The translations under genes were made by a program, and so were the position numbers. Of a stretch of 64,000 nucleotides of DNA, positions 22,727 to 29,745 are shown in pieces (positions within the stretch are counted from its first letter, which is position 1; each line of letters opens with the position of its first letter). The notes beneath the pieces were generated by a model. That model was not told the origin of the DNA. It searched no databases and worked only from the letters and a program-made list of their open reading frames with translations. Origin of the DNA: Paracidovorax avenae ATCC 19860 (GTDB lineage Bacteria > Pseudomonadota > Gammaproteobacteria > Burkholderiales > Burkholderiaceae_C); contig NC_015138.1 in the NCBI RefSeq assembly GCF_000176855.2, forward strand, positions 1-64,000, given 5' to 3'.

Positions 22727-22877
22727 GATGCCTTGCTGCGAATGCAGGTGGAACTACAGCCTGTCACGCTCGTGGTCGCGGGTTCGATTCCCGCCGGCGC
22801 CCCCCCGGGTGCCGTAGCTCAGTGGATAGAGCACGATTGTTTCACCACCCCTTGTCGCAGCGGAGCATCCCTTTTTT
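22727..22877 (+). ncRNA. Y RNA with circularly permuted tRNA-like domain (YrlA type)
   Basis: A 15-position stem pairs 22727-22741 with 22855-22869 (two G-U, one C-A), followed by CC and six T, a good terminator. GGTGGAA (22747-22753) pairs with TTTCACC (22840-22846). Within these lies a tRNA-like fold in permuted order: T arm GCGGG-TTCGATT-CCCGC (22778-22794), acceptor 3' strand CGGCGCC (22795-22801), a 6-nt loop, acceptor 5' strand GGTGCCG (22808-22814), then D arm GCTC-AGTGGATA-GAGC (22817-22832). The long stem is the expected Ro-binding part, replacing the anticodon arm. Y RNAs that mimic tRNA are established for this operon type. Confidence 0.85.
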
Positions 22878-22982
22878 CGCGGTGAATGCGGATGGGAATA
22901 CAGGTAGACGCACGCGGCGCTTGCCGCGGTCCCCGTGGATCATTTCCATGGGGCGTCCGGGTTCGAACCCCGGTCCAGCGAT
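22877..22982 (+). ncRNA. Class II tRNA-like RNA (Leu-like) without a normal anticodon loop
   Basis: In ordinary tRNA order there are: an acceptor-like stem TCGCGG (22877-22882) with CC-A-GCGA (22975-22981, one bulge); D stem GCG/CGC (22888-22890, 22909-22911) with the Leu-like loop GGTAGA; an anticodon-position stem CGCGGC/GCCGCG (22913-22918, 22923-22928) with only a 4-nt GCTT loop; a 9-bp variable arm (22931-22939 with 22945-22953); and T arm CCGGG-TTCGAAC-CCCGG (22957-22973). No CCA is encoded and the 7-nt anticodon loop is missing, so it is unlikely to work in translation. It begins directly at the end of the Y RNA. Confidence 0.65.
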
Positions 22983-23047
22983 GGATGGCGGAAGACAATT
23001 TCTCATCGACCCTCGTCGCCGCAACCTATTTCATGGAGAAGAACAAC

Positions 23048-24274
23048 ATGTCGAAGACGAACTATCAACTGCAGGAAGTGCCCGGCGGCGTGCCGGTGAA
23101 GATGTGGACGCAGGGCGTGCCCGTGGAAGACGAGGCCCGCCAGCAGCTGGCGAACGCGGCACGCCTGCCGATCGTCTTCAAGCACATCGCGGCGATGCCG
23201 GACGTGCATCTGGGCATCGGCGCCACCGTGGGCTCGGTGATCCCGACCCTCAAGGCCATCATCCCGGCCGCCGTGGGCGTGGACATCGGCTGCGGCATGA
23301 TGGCCGCGAAGACCACGCTGCGCGCCGAGGACCTGCCGGACAACCTGGGCCCGCTGCGCTCGGCCATCGAGCAGGCGGTGCCGCACGGATCGGCTCCGCG
23401 CCACCGCGGCCGCGATCCGGGCAGCTGGGAGCAGCCGCCCGAAGCCGTGGACCGGGCATGGGCCACGCTGGCCGACGAGTTCGAGGCGCTGTGCGAACTG
23501 CACCCGCGGCTGAAGAACACGAACAACCGCAAGCACCTGGGCACGCTGGGCACGGGCAACCACTTCATCGAGGTCTGCCTGGACGAGGCCGGCTTCGTGT
23601 GGTTCATGCTGCATTCCGGCTCGCGTGGCGTGGGCAATGCCATCGGCACGCATTTCATCGAACTGGCGAAGAAGGACGCGGAACTCCACCAGCGCAACCT
23701 GCCCGACAAGGACCTAGCCTATTTCGAGGAAGGGGCGCGGTATTTCGGGGACTACGTGCGGGGCGTTTCCTGGGCGCAGAAGTTCGCGATGAAGAACCGC
23801 GAAGTGATGATGGACCGGTTGATCGCCACGGTGCGCAAGGCGATCCCGAAGCCGTTCGAGGCGCACGTGGAGGCGGTGAACTGCCACCACAACTATGTGC
23901 AGCAGGAGCGGCATTTCGGGCAGGACGTGTTCGTGACCCGCAAGGGCGCGGTGAGCGCGCGGCGCGGGCAGATGGGGATCATCCCGGGCAGCATGGGCGC
24001 GCGCAGCTACATCGTGCGCGGCCTGGGCAATCCGGAGAGTTTCGAGAGCTGCAGCCACGGCGCCGGCCGCGTGATGAGCCGCACCAAGGCGAAGAAGCAG
24101 TTCACAGTCGAGGACCATGCCCGGGCGACGGCGGGGGTCGAGTGCCGTAAGGATGCCGACGTGATCGACGAGATCCCGATGGCCTACAAGGACATCGACG
24201 CCGTCATGGCGGCGCAACAGGACCTGGTCGAGGTGGTGCACACGCTCAAGCAGGTGGTCTGCGTGAAGGGTTGA
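23048..24274 (+). CDS. rtcB: RNA-splicing ligase RtcB
   Basis: The 408-residue GTP- and Mn-dependent ligase joins RNA 2',3'-cyclic phosphate or 3'-phosphate ends to 5'-OH ends. Metal-binding DIGCGM lies near residues 78-83 with the conserved Cys, GTLGTGNHFIEV near 162, HSGSRGVG near 184, HHNY near 279, and the guanylylated His in SHGAGR near 337, matching the E. coli enzyme position. The ATG at 23048 follows GGAGAAG six bases earlier; ATG at 23033 is a weaker alternative. It is cotranscribed with rsr, the RNA array, a nucleotidyltransferase and rtcA. Confidence 0.96.
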   Translation: MSKTNYQLQEVPGGVPVKMWTQGVPVEDEARQQLANAARLPIVFKHIAAMPDVHLGIGATVGSVIPTLKAIIPAAVGVDIGCGMMAAKTTLRAEDLPDNLGPLRSAIEQAVPHGSAPRHRGRDPGSWEQPPEAVDRAWATLADEFEALCELHPRLKNTNNRKHLGTLGTGNHFIEVCLDEAGFVWFMLHSGSRGVGNAIGTHFIELAKKDAELHQRNLPDKDLAYFEEGARYFGDYVRGVSWAQKFAMKNREVMMDRLIATVRKAIPKPFEAHVEAVNCHHNYVQQERHFGQDVFVTRKGAVSARRGQMGIIPGSMGARSYIVRGLGNPESFESCSHGAGRVMSRTKAKKQFTVEDHARATAGVECRKDADVIDEIPMAYKDIDAVMAAQQDLVEVVHTLKQVVCVKG

Positions 24275-24296
24275 GAGCAATGAAGGGAAAAGGACC

Positions 24297-25115
24297 ATGC
24301 AGGAAGCAACCGTTCTGAGCGCCCACCCCGTGTCGGATGCGATGCGGGCCACGGTGCTGGAGCAACTGTCGGTGATCGCGAGCCGCCGCCAAGTGGCGGT
24401 GCTGTTCGCCTGCGAGTCCGGAAGCCGTGGATGGGGTTTCGCATCGCCCGACAGCGACTACGACGTGCGCTTCGTCTATGTGCACCGGCTACCCTGGTAC
24501 CTGACCGTGGACGCGGGCCGCGACGTTATCGAGCAGCCCATCAGCGGCGAGCTGGACATCTGCGGCTGGGAGCTGCGCAAGGCGCTGGGGCTGCTGGCCG
24601 ACTCCAACCCGACGCTGCTCGAGTGGCTGCGCTCGCCCATCCTCTACCGGCAGGCCGATCCCTGGACGGAGCGCCTGCGTGCACTGGCCGAAGATGGATT
24701 TTCAGCGGTGCGGGGCTACCACCACTACGTGTCGATGGCCAAAAGGAACCTGCGCGAGCACCTGTACGGCGAGACGGTGCGGTACAAGAAGTACCTCTAT
24801 GTGCTGCGCCCCCTGCTGGCCGCGCGCTGGATCCGCGAGGGGCGCGGCGTTCCCCCGATGCGCTTCGCCGAACTGGCGGCGCGCACGCTGTCGGATCCAG
24901 CCGTGCTCGAGGAACTGAACGCACTGCTGGCCGTGAAGATGCGTGCCGGCGAATCGGCGACGAGCCCGCGCTGGCCGGGCATCCACGCGTTCATCGAGCA
25001 GGAACTGGCCGAAGCGATGGCCCACGTGCCCGAGGCCACGCCGAAAGCCAGCCTGCGCCCGCAGCTCGACCGCTACCTGCAGGAAGCCGTGCGGCATTTC
25101 GATCCGCCGGCATGA
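24297..25115 (+). CDS. Nucleotidyltransferase of the RNA-repair pathway (COG3541 type)
   Basis: The 272-residue protein carries the polymerase-beta-type motif GSRGWGFASPDSDYD near residues 42-56 (GS ... SDxD), with a second acidic strand in LDICGWE. The remainder is helical and matches the family of predicted nucleotidyltransferases found beside RtcB and DNA/RNA-repair genes. It starts 22 bp after rtcB behind AAAGGA and ends 30 bp before rtcA, so it belongs to the operon. It might add a nucleotide to damaged RNA ends, but the substrate is not known. Confidence 0.85.
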   Translation: MQEATVLSAHPVSDAMRATVLEQLSVIASRRQVAVLFACESGSRGWGFASPDSDYDVRFVYVHRLPWYLTVDAGRDVIEQPISGELDICGWELRKALGLLADSNPTLLEWLRSPILYRQADPWTERLRALAEDGFSAVRGYHHYVSMAKRNLREHLYGETVRYKKYLYVLRPLLAARWIREGRGVPPMRFAELAARTLSDPAVLEELNALLAVKMRAGESATSPRWPGIHAFIEQELAEAMAHVPEATPKASLRPQLDRYLQEAVRHFDPPA

Positions 25116-25145
25116 AAAAGAACGACCAGAAAGAAGAACAACACC

Positions 25146-26183
25146 ATGATCGACATCGATGGCTCTGCCGGGGAAGGCGGCGGACAGATATTGCGGGCCT
25201 CGCTGGCCCTGTCCATGTGCACGGGCCAGCCTTTCGAGCTGCAGCGCATCCGCGCCGGCCGGCCCAAGCCGGGCCTGATGCGGCAGCATCTGGCCTGCGT
25301 GGCGGCCGCGGCGCAGATCTGCGGCGCCGAGGTCCAGGGGGCGGAGCTGAACTCCCCGTCACTGCGCTTCGTTCCCGGCCCGGTGCGGGCGGGCGACTAT
25401 GCATTCCATGTCGGATCGGCGGGCAGCTGCACGCTGGTGCTGCAGACGGTGTGGCCGGCGCTGCTGATGGCCGATGCGCCCAGCCGGGTGCAATTGCACG
25501 GCGGTACGCACAACCCCATGGCGCCGCCGTTCCATTTCCTGGAGCGCAGCTATGCCCCGCTGCTACGCCGCCTGGGGGCCCCGGCGGAACTCATGCTGCA
25601 CCGGCTGGGCTTCTATCCGGCGGGAGGCGGCCACATCGAGGCGCACATCACCCCCGGCGCGGACCGGCTGCAGCCATTCGACCTGCGGCAGCGCGGCACC
25701 GCGATGCCGCACTGCGCGGAATGCCTGGCCCCTGCGCTGCCGCGGGCGGTTGCCCGGCGCGAGCTGGAGCACCTGGGCGCGGAGCTGGGCTGGAGCCGGG
25801 AGCAATTGCGCCTGGCGCCTTCCCGCCAGCACGAGGGGCCAGGCAATGCGCTGATGGCCACGCTGCCGTACGGGCACGTCACCGAGGTTTTCACACAGTT
25901 CGGCGTGAAGGGCACCAGCGCGGAGGAGGTGGCAGGGGAACTGGCCCGCGACGTGCAGGCCTACCTGGCAAGCGACGCGGCGCTGGGCCCCTTCCTGGCA
26001 GACCAGTGGGCGCTCCCGCTGGCCCTGGCCGTATGGCAACGCCAGCGCGAGGCCACCTACACCTGCACGGAGCTGACCGCCCACGCGACCACGCACTTCG
26101 CCGTGATCGAACGCTTCCTGCCGGTACGGTTTGTGGTGGAAGGGGCAGGTAACCACTGGACGGTTCGCGCACAGCCGCGCTAG
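25146..26183 (+). CDS. rtcA: RNA 3'-terminal phosphate cyclase RtcA
   Basis: The 345-residue enzyme converts RNA 3'-phosphate ends to 2',3'-cyclic phosphate with ATP. The N-terminal GSAGEGGGQILRASL signature is at residues 6-20, HNPMAPPFHFLE near 120, and the C-terminal segment LADQWALPLALA then HATTH near 313, where the adenylylated His is expected. The length is typical. It is the last clear gene of the rsr-rtcB-NTase-rtcA operon and could feed cyclic ends to RtcB. Confidence 0.95.
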   Translation: MIDIDGSAGEGGGQILRASLALSMCTGQPFELQRIRAGRPKPGLMRQHLACVAAAAQICGAEVQGAELNSPSLRFVPGPVRAGDYAFHVGSAGSCTLVLQTVWPALLMADAPSRVQLHGGTHNPMAPPFHFLERSYAPLLRRLGAPAELMLHRLGFYPAGGGHIEAHITPGADRLQPFDLRQRGTAMPHCAECLAPALPRAVARRELEHLGAELGWSREQLRLAPSRQHEGPGNALMATLPYGHVTEVFTQFGVKGTSAEEVAGELARDVQAYLASDAALGPFLADQWALPLALAVWQRQREATYTCTELTAHATTHFAVIERFLPVRFVVEGAGNHWTVRAQPR

Positions 26184-26222
26184 GGTGAACGACAATCGCC
26201 TGCCTGCCGATACCGCCCCGCC

Positions 26223-26651
26223 ATGCGCTCCCCGATTTCCATCGTCAACGTCGACAACCCCGCCACCTGGACCCGCTACCGCGCGGGCCTGTGTGCGACC
26301 TGCGCGGCCAACTGCTGCACGATGCCGCTCGAAGTGCAGCTGTCCGACCTGGTGCGGCTGGGGCTGGTGGATGCGTTCGAGGCCGAGCACGAGGAGCCGC
26401 GGCACATCGCGAAACGGCTGCAGAAGGCGCGGCTCATCGACCATTTCAACCACAAGAACGTGGTGTTCACCATGGCGCGGCGCGCCAGCGGGGATTGCCA
26501 CTTCCTGGATGCGGCCACGCGGCGCTGCACGGTGTACGAGGTGCGTCCGGACACCTGCCGGCTGCATCCGCAGAAGAAGAGCCCGCGTCCCGGCTGGTGC
26601 GCCTACGGCTCGGCCGCGCAGGGACAGGGCGGCGGTATACGGCAGCGCTGA
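26223..26651 (+). CDS. YkgJ family cysteine-cluster protein
   Basis: The 142-residue protein has the YkgJ-type zinc or iron chelating cysteine pattern: CATCAANCC near residues 23-31, then CHFLD, RRCTVYEVRPDTCRLHP and WCAYG. The family is widespread in betaproteobacteria and its function is not known. It starts 39 bp after rtcA on the same strand and may be read from it, although nothing ties it to RNA repair. Confidence 0.85.
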   Translation: MRSPISIVNVDNPATWTRYRAGLCATCAANCCTMPLEVQLSDLVRLGLVDAFEAEHEEPRHIAKRLQKARLIDHFNHKNVVFTMARRASGDCHFLDAATRRCTVYEVRPDTCRLHPQKKSPRPGWCAYGSAAQGQGGGIRQR

Positions 26652-26796
26652 GTTCGGCCCACGCGCACTCCACGGAAGAATTGAACTGAACTGTAGGACG
26701 CGGACGGGGCCGCGGGCGCTCCCTGCGCCCACGCGGCGGCAGCGCGAGCCATGCTGTGATGGCGGTTTGTCCCATCCCACTGCAAAAGGAGTCCGC

Positions 26797-27234
26797 ATGT
26801 CCGAGAAAACCGCTTCCGTCCATTGGCAAGGCGCCGGCAAGACTGGCCAGGGCCAGATCAGCACCGAAACCGGCGCCCTGAAAAGCTACCCGTACGGCTT
26901 CGGCAGCCGCTTCGGCGACGACCGCACGGGCACCAATCCGGAAGAAATCGTCGGCGCGGCGCATGCCGCCTGCTTCACCATGGCGTTCGCATTCGCCTGC
27001 GAGAAGGCCGGCATCGCCACGGAAACGCTCGACACCACCGCCAAGGTGCGCCTCGCCAAGGAAGGCGAAGGTTTCAAGATCGACCGCATCGCGCTCACGC
27101 TCAAGGCCAAAGTGCCGGGCATCGACGATGCGAAGTTCCAGGAGATCGCGGCCGGCGCCAAGGCCAACTGCCCGTTGTCGAAAGCGCTTGCCTCGGTGCC
27201 GGAGATCACGCTGGACGCGCAGCTCGTGGGCTGA
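26797..27234 (+). CDS. osmC: OsmC family peroxiredoxin
   Basis: The 145-residue protein reduces organic hydroperoxides with two conserved cysteines, here in HAACFTMAFAFAC near residue 60 and in ANCPLSKAL near 125. The N-terminal strand region with ALKSYPYGFGSRF matches the OsmC subfamily. The ATG at 26797 follows AAAGGAG with 6-base spacing; a much longer in-frame reading upstream is shadow sequence overlapping ykgJ. Bases 26652-26796 contain no gene. Confidence 0.92.
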   Translation: MSEKTASVHWQGAGKTGQGQISTETGALKSYPYGFGSRFGDDRTGTNPEEIVGAAHAACFTMAFAFACEKAGIATETLDTTAKVRLAKEGEGFKIDRIALTLKAKVPGIDDAKFQEIAAGAKANCPLSKALASVPEITLDAQLVG

Positions 27235-27305
27235 CAGGCCGCGCTGGCATCATCGGCGGTAGCACGCCGCGCCCTTGGCCGTGCCATCGCCTTGCCAGCC
27301 GCTCC

Positions 27306-27566
27306 ATGTCACCCTCCGTACCGAAAGCCCTGCCCGCCATCGATCCCGGCCGCTGCACGGGCTGCGGCCGGTGCGTGGCGGTCTGCGCACCGCACGTGCT
27401 GTCACTGGGCACGGAGGGCGGCCCTGGCCGGGAAGGCGCGCCGCTTCCGCCATGGGGCCCCAAGCGGTCGGTGCTGCACGACCCGGCGGGTTGCACGGGC
27501 TGCGCCCTGTGCGCCGTGCATTGCCCCTTCGATGCCATCCGGATGGAGCGCACCGGGCCGCGGTGA
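27306..27566 (+). CDS. Small 4Fe-4S dicluster ferredoxin
   Basis: The 86-residue protein carries two ferredoxin motifs, CTGCGRCVAVCAP near residues 17-29 and CTGCALCAVHCPFD near 64-77, each able to hold a 4Fe-4S cluster. Length and spacing fit small electron carriers. No strong ribosome-binding site is visible before the ATG. The stop codon lies just before the promoter of the next transcription unit. Confidence 0.85.
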   Translation: MSPSVPKALPAIDPGRCTGCGRCVAVCAPHVLSLGTEGGPGREGAPLPPWGPKRSVLHDPAGCTGCALCAVHCPFDAIRMERTGPR

Positions 27567-27582
27567 CAATCCGGCATTCCTG

Positions 27583-27588
27583 TACACT
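27583..27588 (+). promoter_or_regulatory. Candidate -10 element before the hom leader
   Basis: TACACT (27583-27588) lies nine bases before the ATG of the leader peptide at 27597. If transcription begins at the usual distance, the leader mRNA would have almost no 5' untranslated region. No strong -35 element is visible; GTGACA at 27563 is too close. The call is therefore tentative. Confidence 0.4.
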
Positions 27589-27596
27589 GCACCGCC

Positions 27597-27704
27597 ATGT
27601 CGTTCGCACGCACCCCCAGCCCCCTGTTCCGCGCCCCCGTGGCGGCGGCAGCGGCCGGCTGCGTGCGAATGACGATGATCACCATTACCACCGCGGCTGC
27701 CTAG
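27597..27704 (+). CDS. Leader peptide with Thr/Ile control codons upstream of hom
   Basis: A 35-residue reading frame ends in MTMITITTAAA (27669-27701), with Thr or Ile at six of seven codons after an internal Met-rich start (ACG ATG ATC ACC ATT ACC ACC). It resembles the E. coli thr leader, which contains long Thr/Ile runs, and it precedes homoserine dehydrogenase with a Rho-independent terminator in between. The shorter start at 27669 gives an 11-residue peptide. Ribosome stalling when charged Thr or Ile tRNA is low would control read-through. The pattern is clear; regulation is inferred. Confidence 0.75.
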   Translation: MSFARTPSPLFRAPVAAAAAGCVRMTMITITTAAA

Positions 27705-27729
27705 CCTGCGCGCTGGGTGGCCGTTCCGA

Positions 27730-27786
27730 CGGTCGCCTGGTGTCATTCCCTCCTCGAACGAACCCGGCCCGACCGCCGGGTTTTTC
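27730..27786 (+). terminator. Attenuator: terminator and competing antiterminator before hom
   Basis: AACCCGGC (27761-27768) pairs with GCCGGGTT (27775-27782) and is followed by TTT, a Rho-independent terminator 48 bp before the hom start. CGGTCG (27730-27735) can pair with CGACCG (27770-27775), which lies in the terminator loop and stem, and can alternatively pair with GGCCG just upstream. This gives the mutually exclusive structures expected for attenuation behind the leader peptide. Confidence 0.75.
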
Positions 27787-27833
27787 GTTTCCGGGCCATA
27801 GCGCCCTTCGTTCGAGAGAAAGAGAGTGACCCG

Positions 27834-29234
27834 ATGTTCAACGACCCCCAATGGCGTCCCCTTCCTGCCGCCGCCCCCGCCAGCGGTGCGGGCCTGCGCC
27901 CGCTGCGCGTGGGCATGATCGGCATCGGCACGGTAGGCCTGGGCACCTGGCAGGTGCTGGCCCGCAACCAGGCGCAGATCGCGGCCCGCGCGGGCCGGGG
28001 CATCGAGATCGTGGCAGTGGCGGCCCGCGACCTGGCACGCGCCAAGCGCGTGCTCGGCGAAGCGGCCGACCGCGTGGAGCTCACCGGCGATCCGCTGGCG
28101 CTGGCCACGCACCCCGGCATCGATGTGCTGCTCGAGGTGGCCGGGGGCACGGATGCCCCGCGCGGATGGGTGTCGGCGGCCATCGGCCTCGGCAAGCCCG
28201 TGGTCACGGCCAACAAGGCGCTGCTGGCGGTGCATGGCAACGCGCTGTTCGCCCAGGCGGAGTCGCGCGGCGTGCCGCTCGCCTATGAAGCGGCCGTGGC
28301 CGGCGGCATCCCGATCGTGAAGGCGCTGCGCGAAGGTGCCGCGGCGAACCGCGTGGAATGGCTGGCCGGCATCGTGAACGGCACCAGCAACTACATCCTG
28401 AGCCGCATGCGCCAGGCCGGCCTGGCATTCGGCGATGCGCTGGCGGAAGCCCAGGCCCTGGGCTATGCGGAGGCCGATCCCACCTTCGACGTGGACGGTA
28501 TCGATGCCGCCCACAAAACCGCCTTGCTGGCCGCCAACGCCTTCGGCATGCCGGTCCGTTTCGACCGTGCCCATGTGGAAGGCATCCGCGGCGTGGACGC
28601 GCTGGACATGGCCGTAGCGCGGGACTGGGGCCATGCCGTGAAGCTGCTGGGCATCGCGCGGAGGCAGGGGGAATCGGTGGAGCTGCGGGTGCATCCCGCG
28701 CTGGTGCCCGCCACGCACCTGCTCGCGCAGGTGGAAGGGGCGATGAACGCCGTCATGCTGTGCGGGGATGCGCAGGGCATCGCGCTGCACTATGGCGCCG
28801 GGGCGGGGGCGGAGCCGACCGCCTCCGCCGTGGTCGCCGATCTGGTGGACCTGGCCGGCCAGACGGTAGCGCAGGCCGGCGGCCCCATTCGCTGCACGGT
28901 GCCGCCGCTGGGCGTGCCAGGCGCGGCACTGGTGGATCGCCCCGTGCTGCGCATGGACGACGTGGTGACCCGGCACTACATGCGCATACCCCTGCGCGAG
29001 GGTACGGAGGGCATGGCGCCGGCCGCTCTGGCGCAGTGGCTGGCGCAGGCCGGTGTCGCAGTGGAGCGGCTCGATGCCTGGCGTCCCCAGGGCCCCGGCA
29101 GCAGCCAGGCCCAGTTGCTGGCTCTCACTCGGCCCGCACGGGACGGTGCCGTTCGCGATGTCCTCCAGCGTGCCGCGCAGGCGGACTGGTGCCAGGGAAC
29201 GCCATCACACCTTCGGGTCGAAAGCCTTCACTGA
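27834..29234 (+). CDS. hom: Homoserine dehydrogenase
   Basis: The 466-residue enzyme reduces aspartate semialdehyde to homoserine in Thr and Met synthesis. The Rossmann motif VGMIGIGTVGLGTW is near residues 26-39, VTANKALLAVHG near 124, and the catalytic segment GNAEADPTFDVDG-like (YAEADPTFDVDGIDAAHK) near 212-228. A C-terminal ACT-like region (TRHYMRIPLREG onward) could bind an effector amino acid. The ATG at 27834 follows the attenuator; a longer in-frame start at 27717 would run through the terminator and was rejected. It stands alone, not beside thrC. Confidence 0.93.
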   Translation: MFNDPQWRPLPAAAPASGAGLRPLRVGMIGIGTVGLGTWQVLARNQAQIAARAGRGIEIVAVAARDLARAKRVLGEAADRVELTGDPLALATHPGIDVLLEVAGGTDAPRGWVSAAIGLGKPVVTANKALLAVHGNALFAQAESRGVPLAYEAAVAGGIPIVKALREGAAANRVEWLAGIVNGTSNYILSRMRQAGLAFGDALAEAQALGYAEADPTFDVDGIDAAHKTALLAANAFGMPVRFDRAHVEGIRGVDALDMAVARDWGHAVKLLGIARRQGESVELRVHPALVPATHLLAQVEGAMNAVMLCGDAQGIALHYGAGAGAEPTASAVVADLVDLAGQTVAQAGGPIRCTVPPLGVPGAALVDRPVLRMDDVVTRHYMRIPLREGTEGMAPAALAQWLAQAGVAVERLDAWRPQGPGSSQAQLLALTRPARDGAVRDVLQRAAQADWCQGTPSHLRVESLH

Positions 29235-29251
29235 CGGCCGGCAGGCCACAC

Positions 29252-29281
29252 CAGGCGCACCAGGCGCACCAGGCGCACCAG
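29252..29281 (+). repeat. Short tandem repeat, 9-bp unit
   Basis: Three head-to-tail copies of CAGGCGCAC plus a partial fourth copy lie in the gap between hom and a convergent small gene. It may vary in copy number by slippage. No function is visible. Confidence 0.8.
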
Positions 29282-29294
29282 GGTGCAGGCTGGC

Positions 29295-29597
29295 TCAGCG
29301 CTTCTGCTTCTGGTAGGCCTCGTGGGCCGGGGCGCCGCGGTCCGTGTCCTTGAGGCCGCGCTCCAGGTCGTCGTGGGCCTGCTTCATCTCCGGATCCGGC
29401 TTGCCGTCCGTCATGTCCACGGCCTGGTCGCGTTCGTGGGGCAGGCGCGCCTCGGGGCTGTTCAGGTCCTGCTGCTCGGCATCCGGGGCAGGGTGCTTCT
29501 GGGTGGTATCTACGCGGCGCTCGACCCGCTGGGGCACGCGGGCAGAAGCCGTGGGATCGGCCCCTTGCTGGTCGGGGGAACGGGGGGCTTGCGACAT
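29295..29597 (-). CDS. Small hydrophilic protein of unknown function
   Basis: The 100-residue product is highly charged, with no membrane segment, signal peptide or known motif. It contains the acidic/basic stretch AVDMTDGKPDPEMKQAHDDL and seems largely disordered. AAGGAG lies seven bases before the ATG, which supports translation. Similar small proteins occur in Comamonadaceae stress regulons, but I cannot name a family. It converges with hom and diverges from dinG. Confidence 0.65.
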   Translation of the reverse strand: MSQAPRSPDQQGADPTASARVPQRVERRVDTTQKHPAPDAEQQDLNSPEARLPHERDQAVDMTDGKPDPEMKQAHDDLERGLKDTDRGAPAHEAYQKQKR

Positions 29598-29719
29598 GGG
29601 GAATCTCCTTATGGGGCGCCGCCGGAAGTGGCAGCTTGCAGGCAGTTCGTGTGTGTTCGCCTGATGCTAGAAAGCGTGCCGCGCCCCGTCTGTAGTCCGC
29701 CGCGCCCTGGCCTGGCCGG

Positions 29720-29745
29720 TACACTACCACTGTATGTCTCAACAG
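29720..29745 (+). promoter_or_regulatory. dinG promoter with LexA box over the start codon
   Basis: CTGTATGTCTCAACAG at 29730-29745 fits the SOS box CTGT-N8-ACAG exactly. A -10 element TACACT lies at 29720-29725. The ATG of dinG (29734) is inside the box. No Shine-Dalgarno sequence precedes it, so the message may be leaderless. LexA bound here would block transcription at its start. Confidence 0.75.

Noticed and set aside
22778..22832. T arm and D arm read as ordinary tRNA genes
   Set aside because: The arms are in permuted order and enclosed by a Ro-type stem, so this is a Y RNA domain rather than a normal tRNA.
27717..27833. N-terminal extension of homoserine dehydrogenase
   Set aside because: The extension is encoded through the attenuator terminator and has no similarity to the family; the ATG at 27834 fits.
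29252..29281. CRISPR-like array
   Set aside because: Three 9-bp tandem copies without spacers; a simple repeat. No CRISPR array was seen anywhere in the window.
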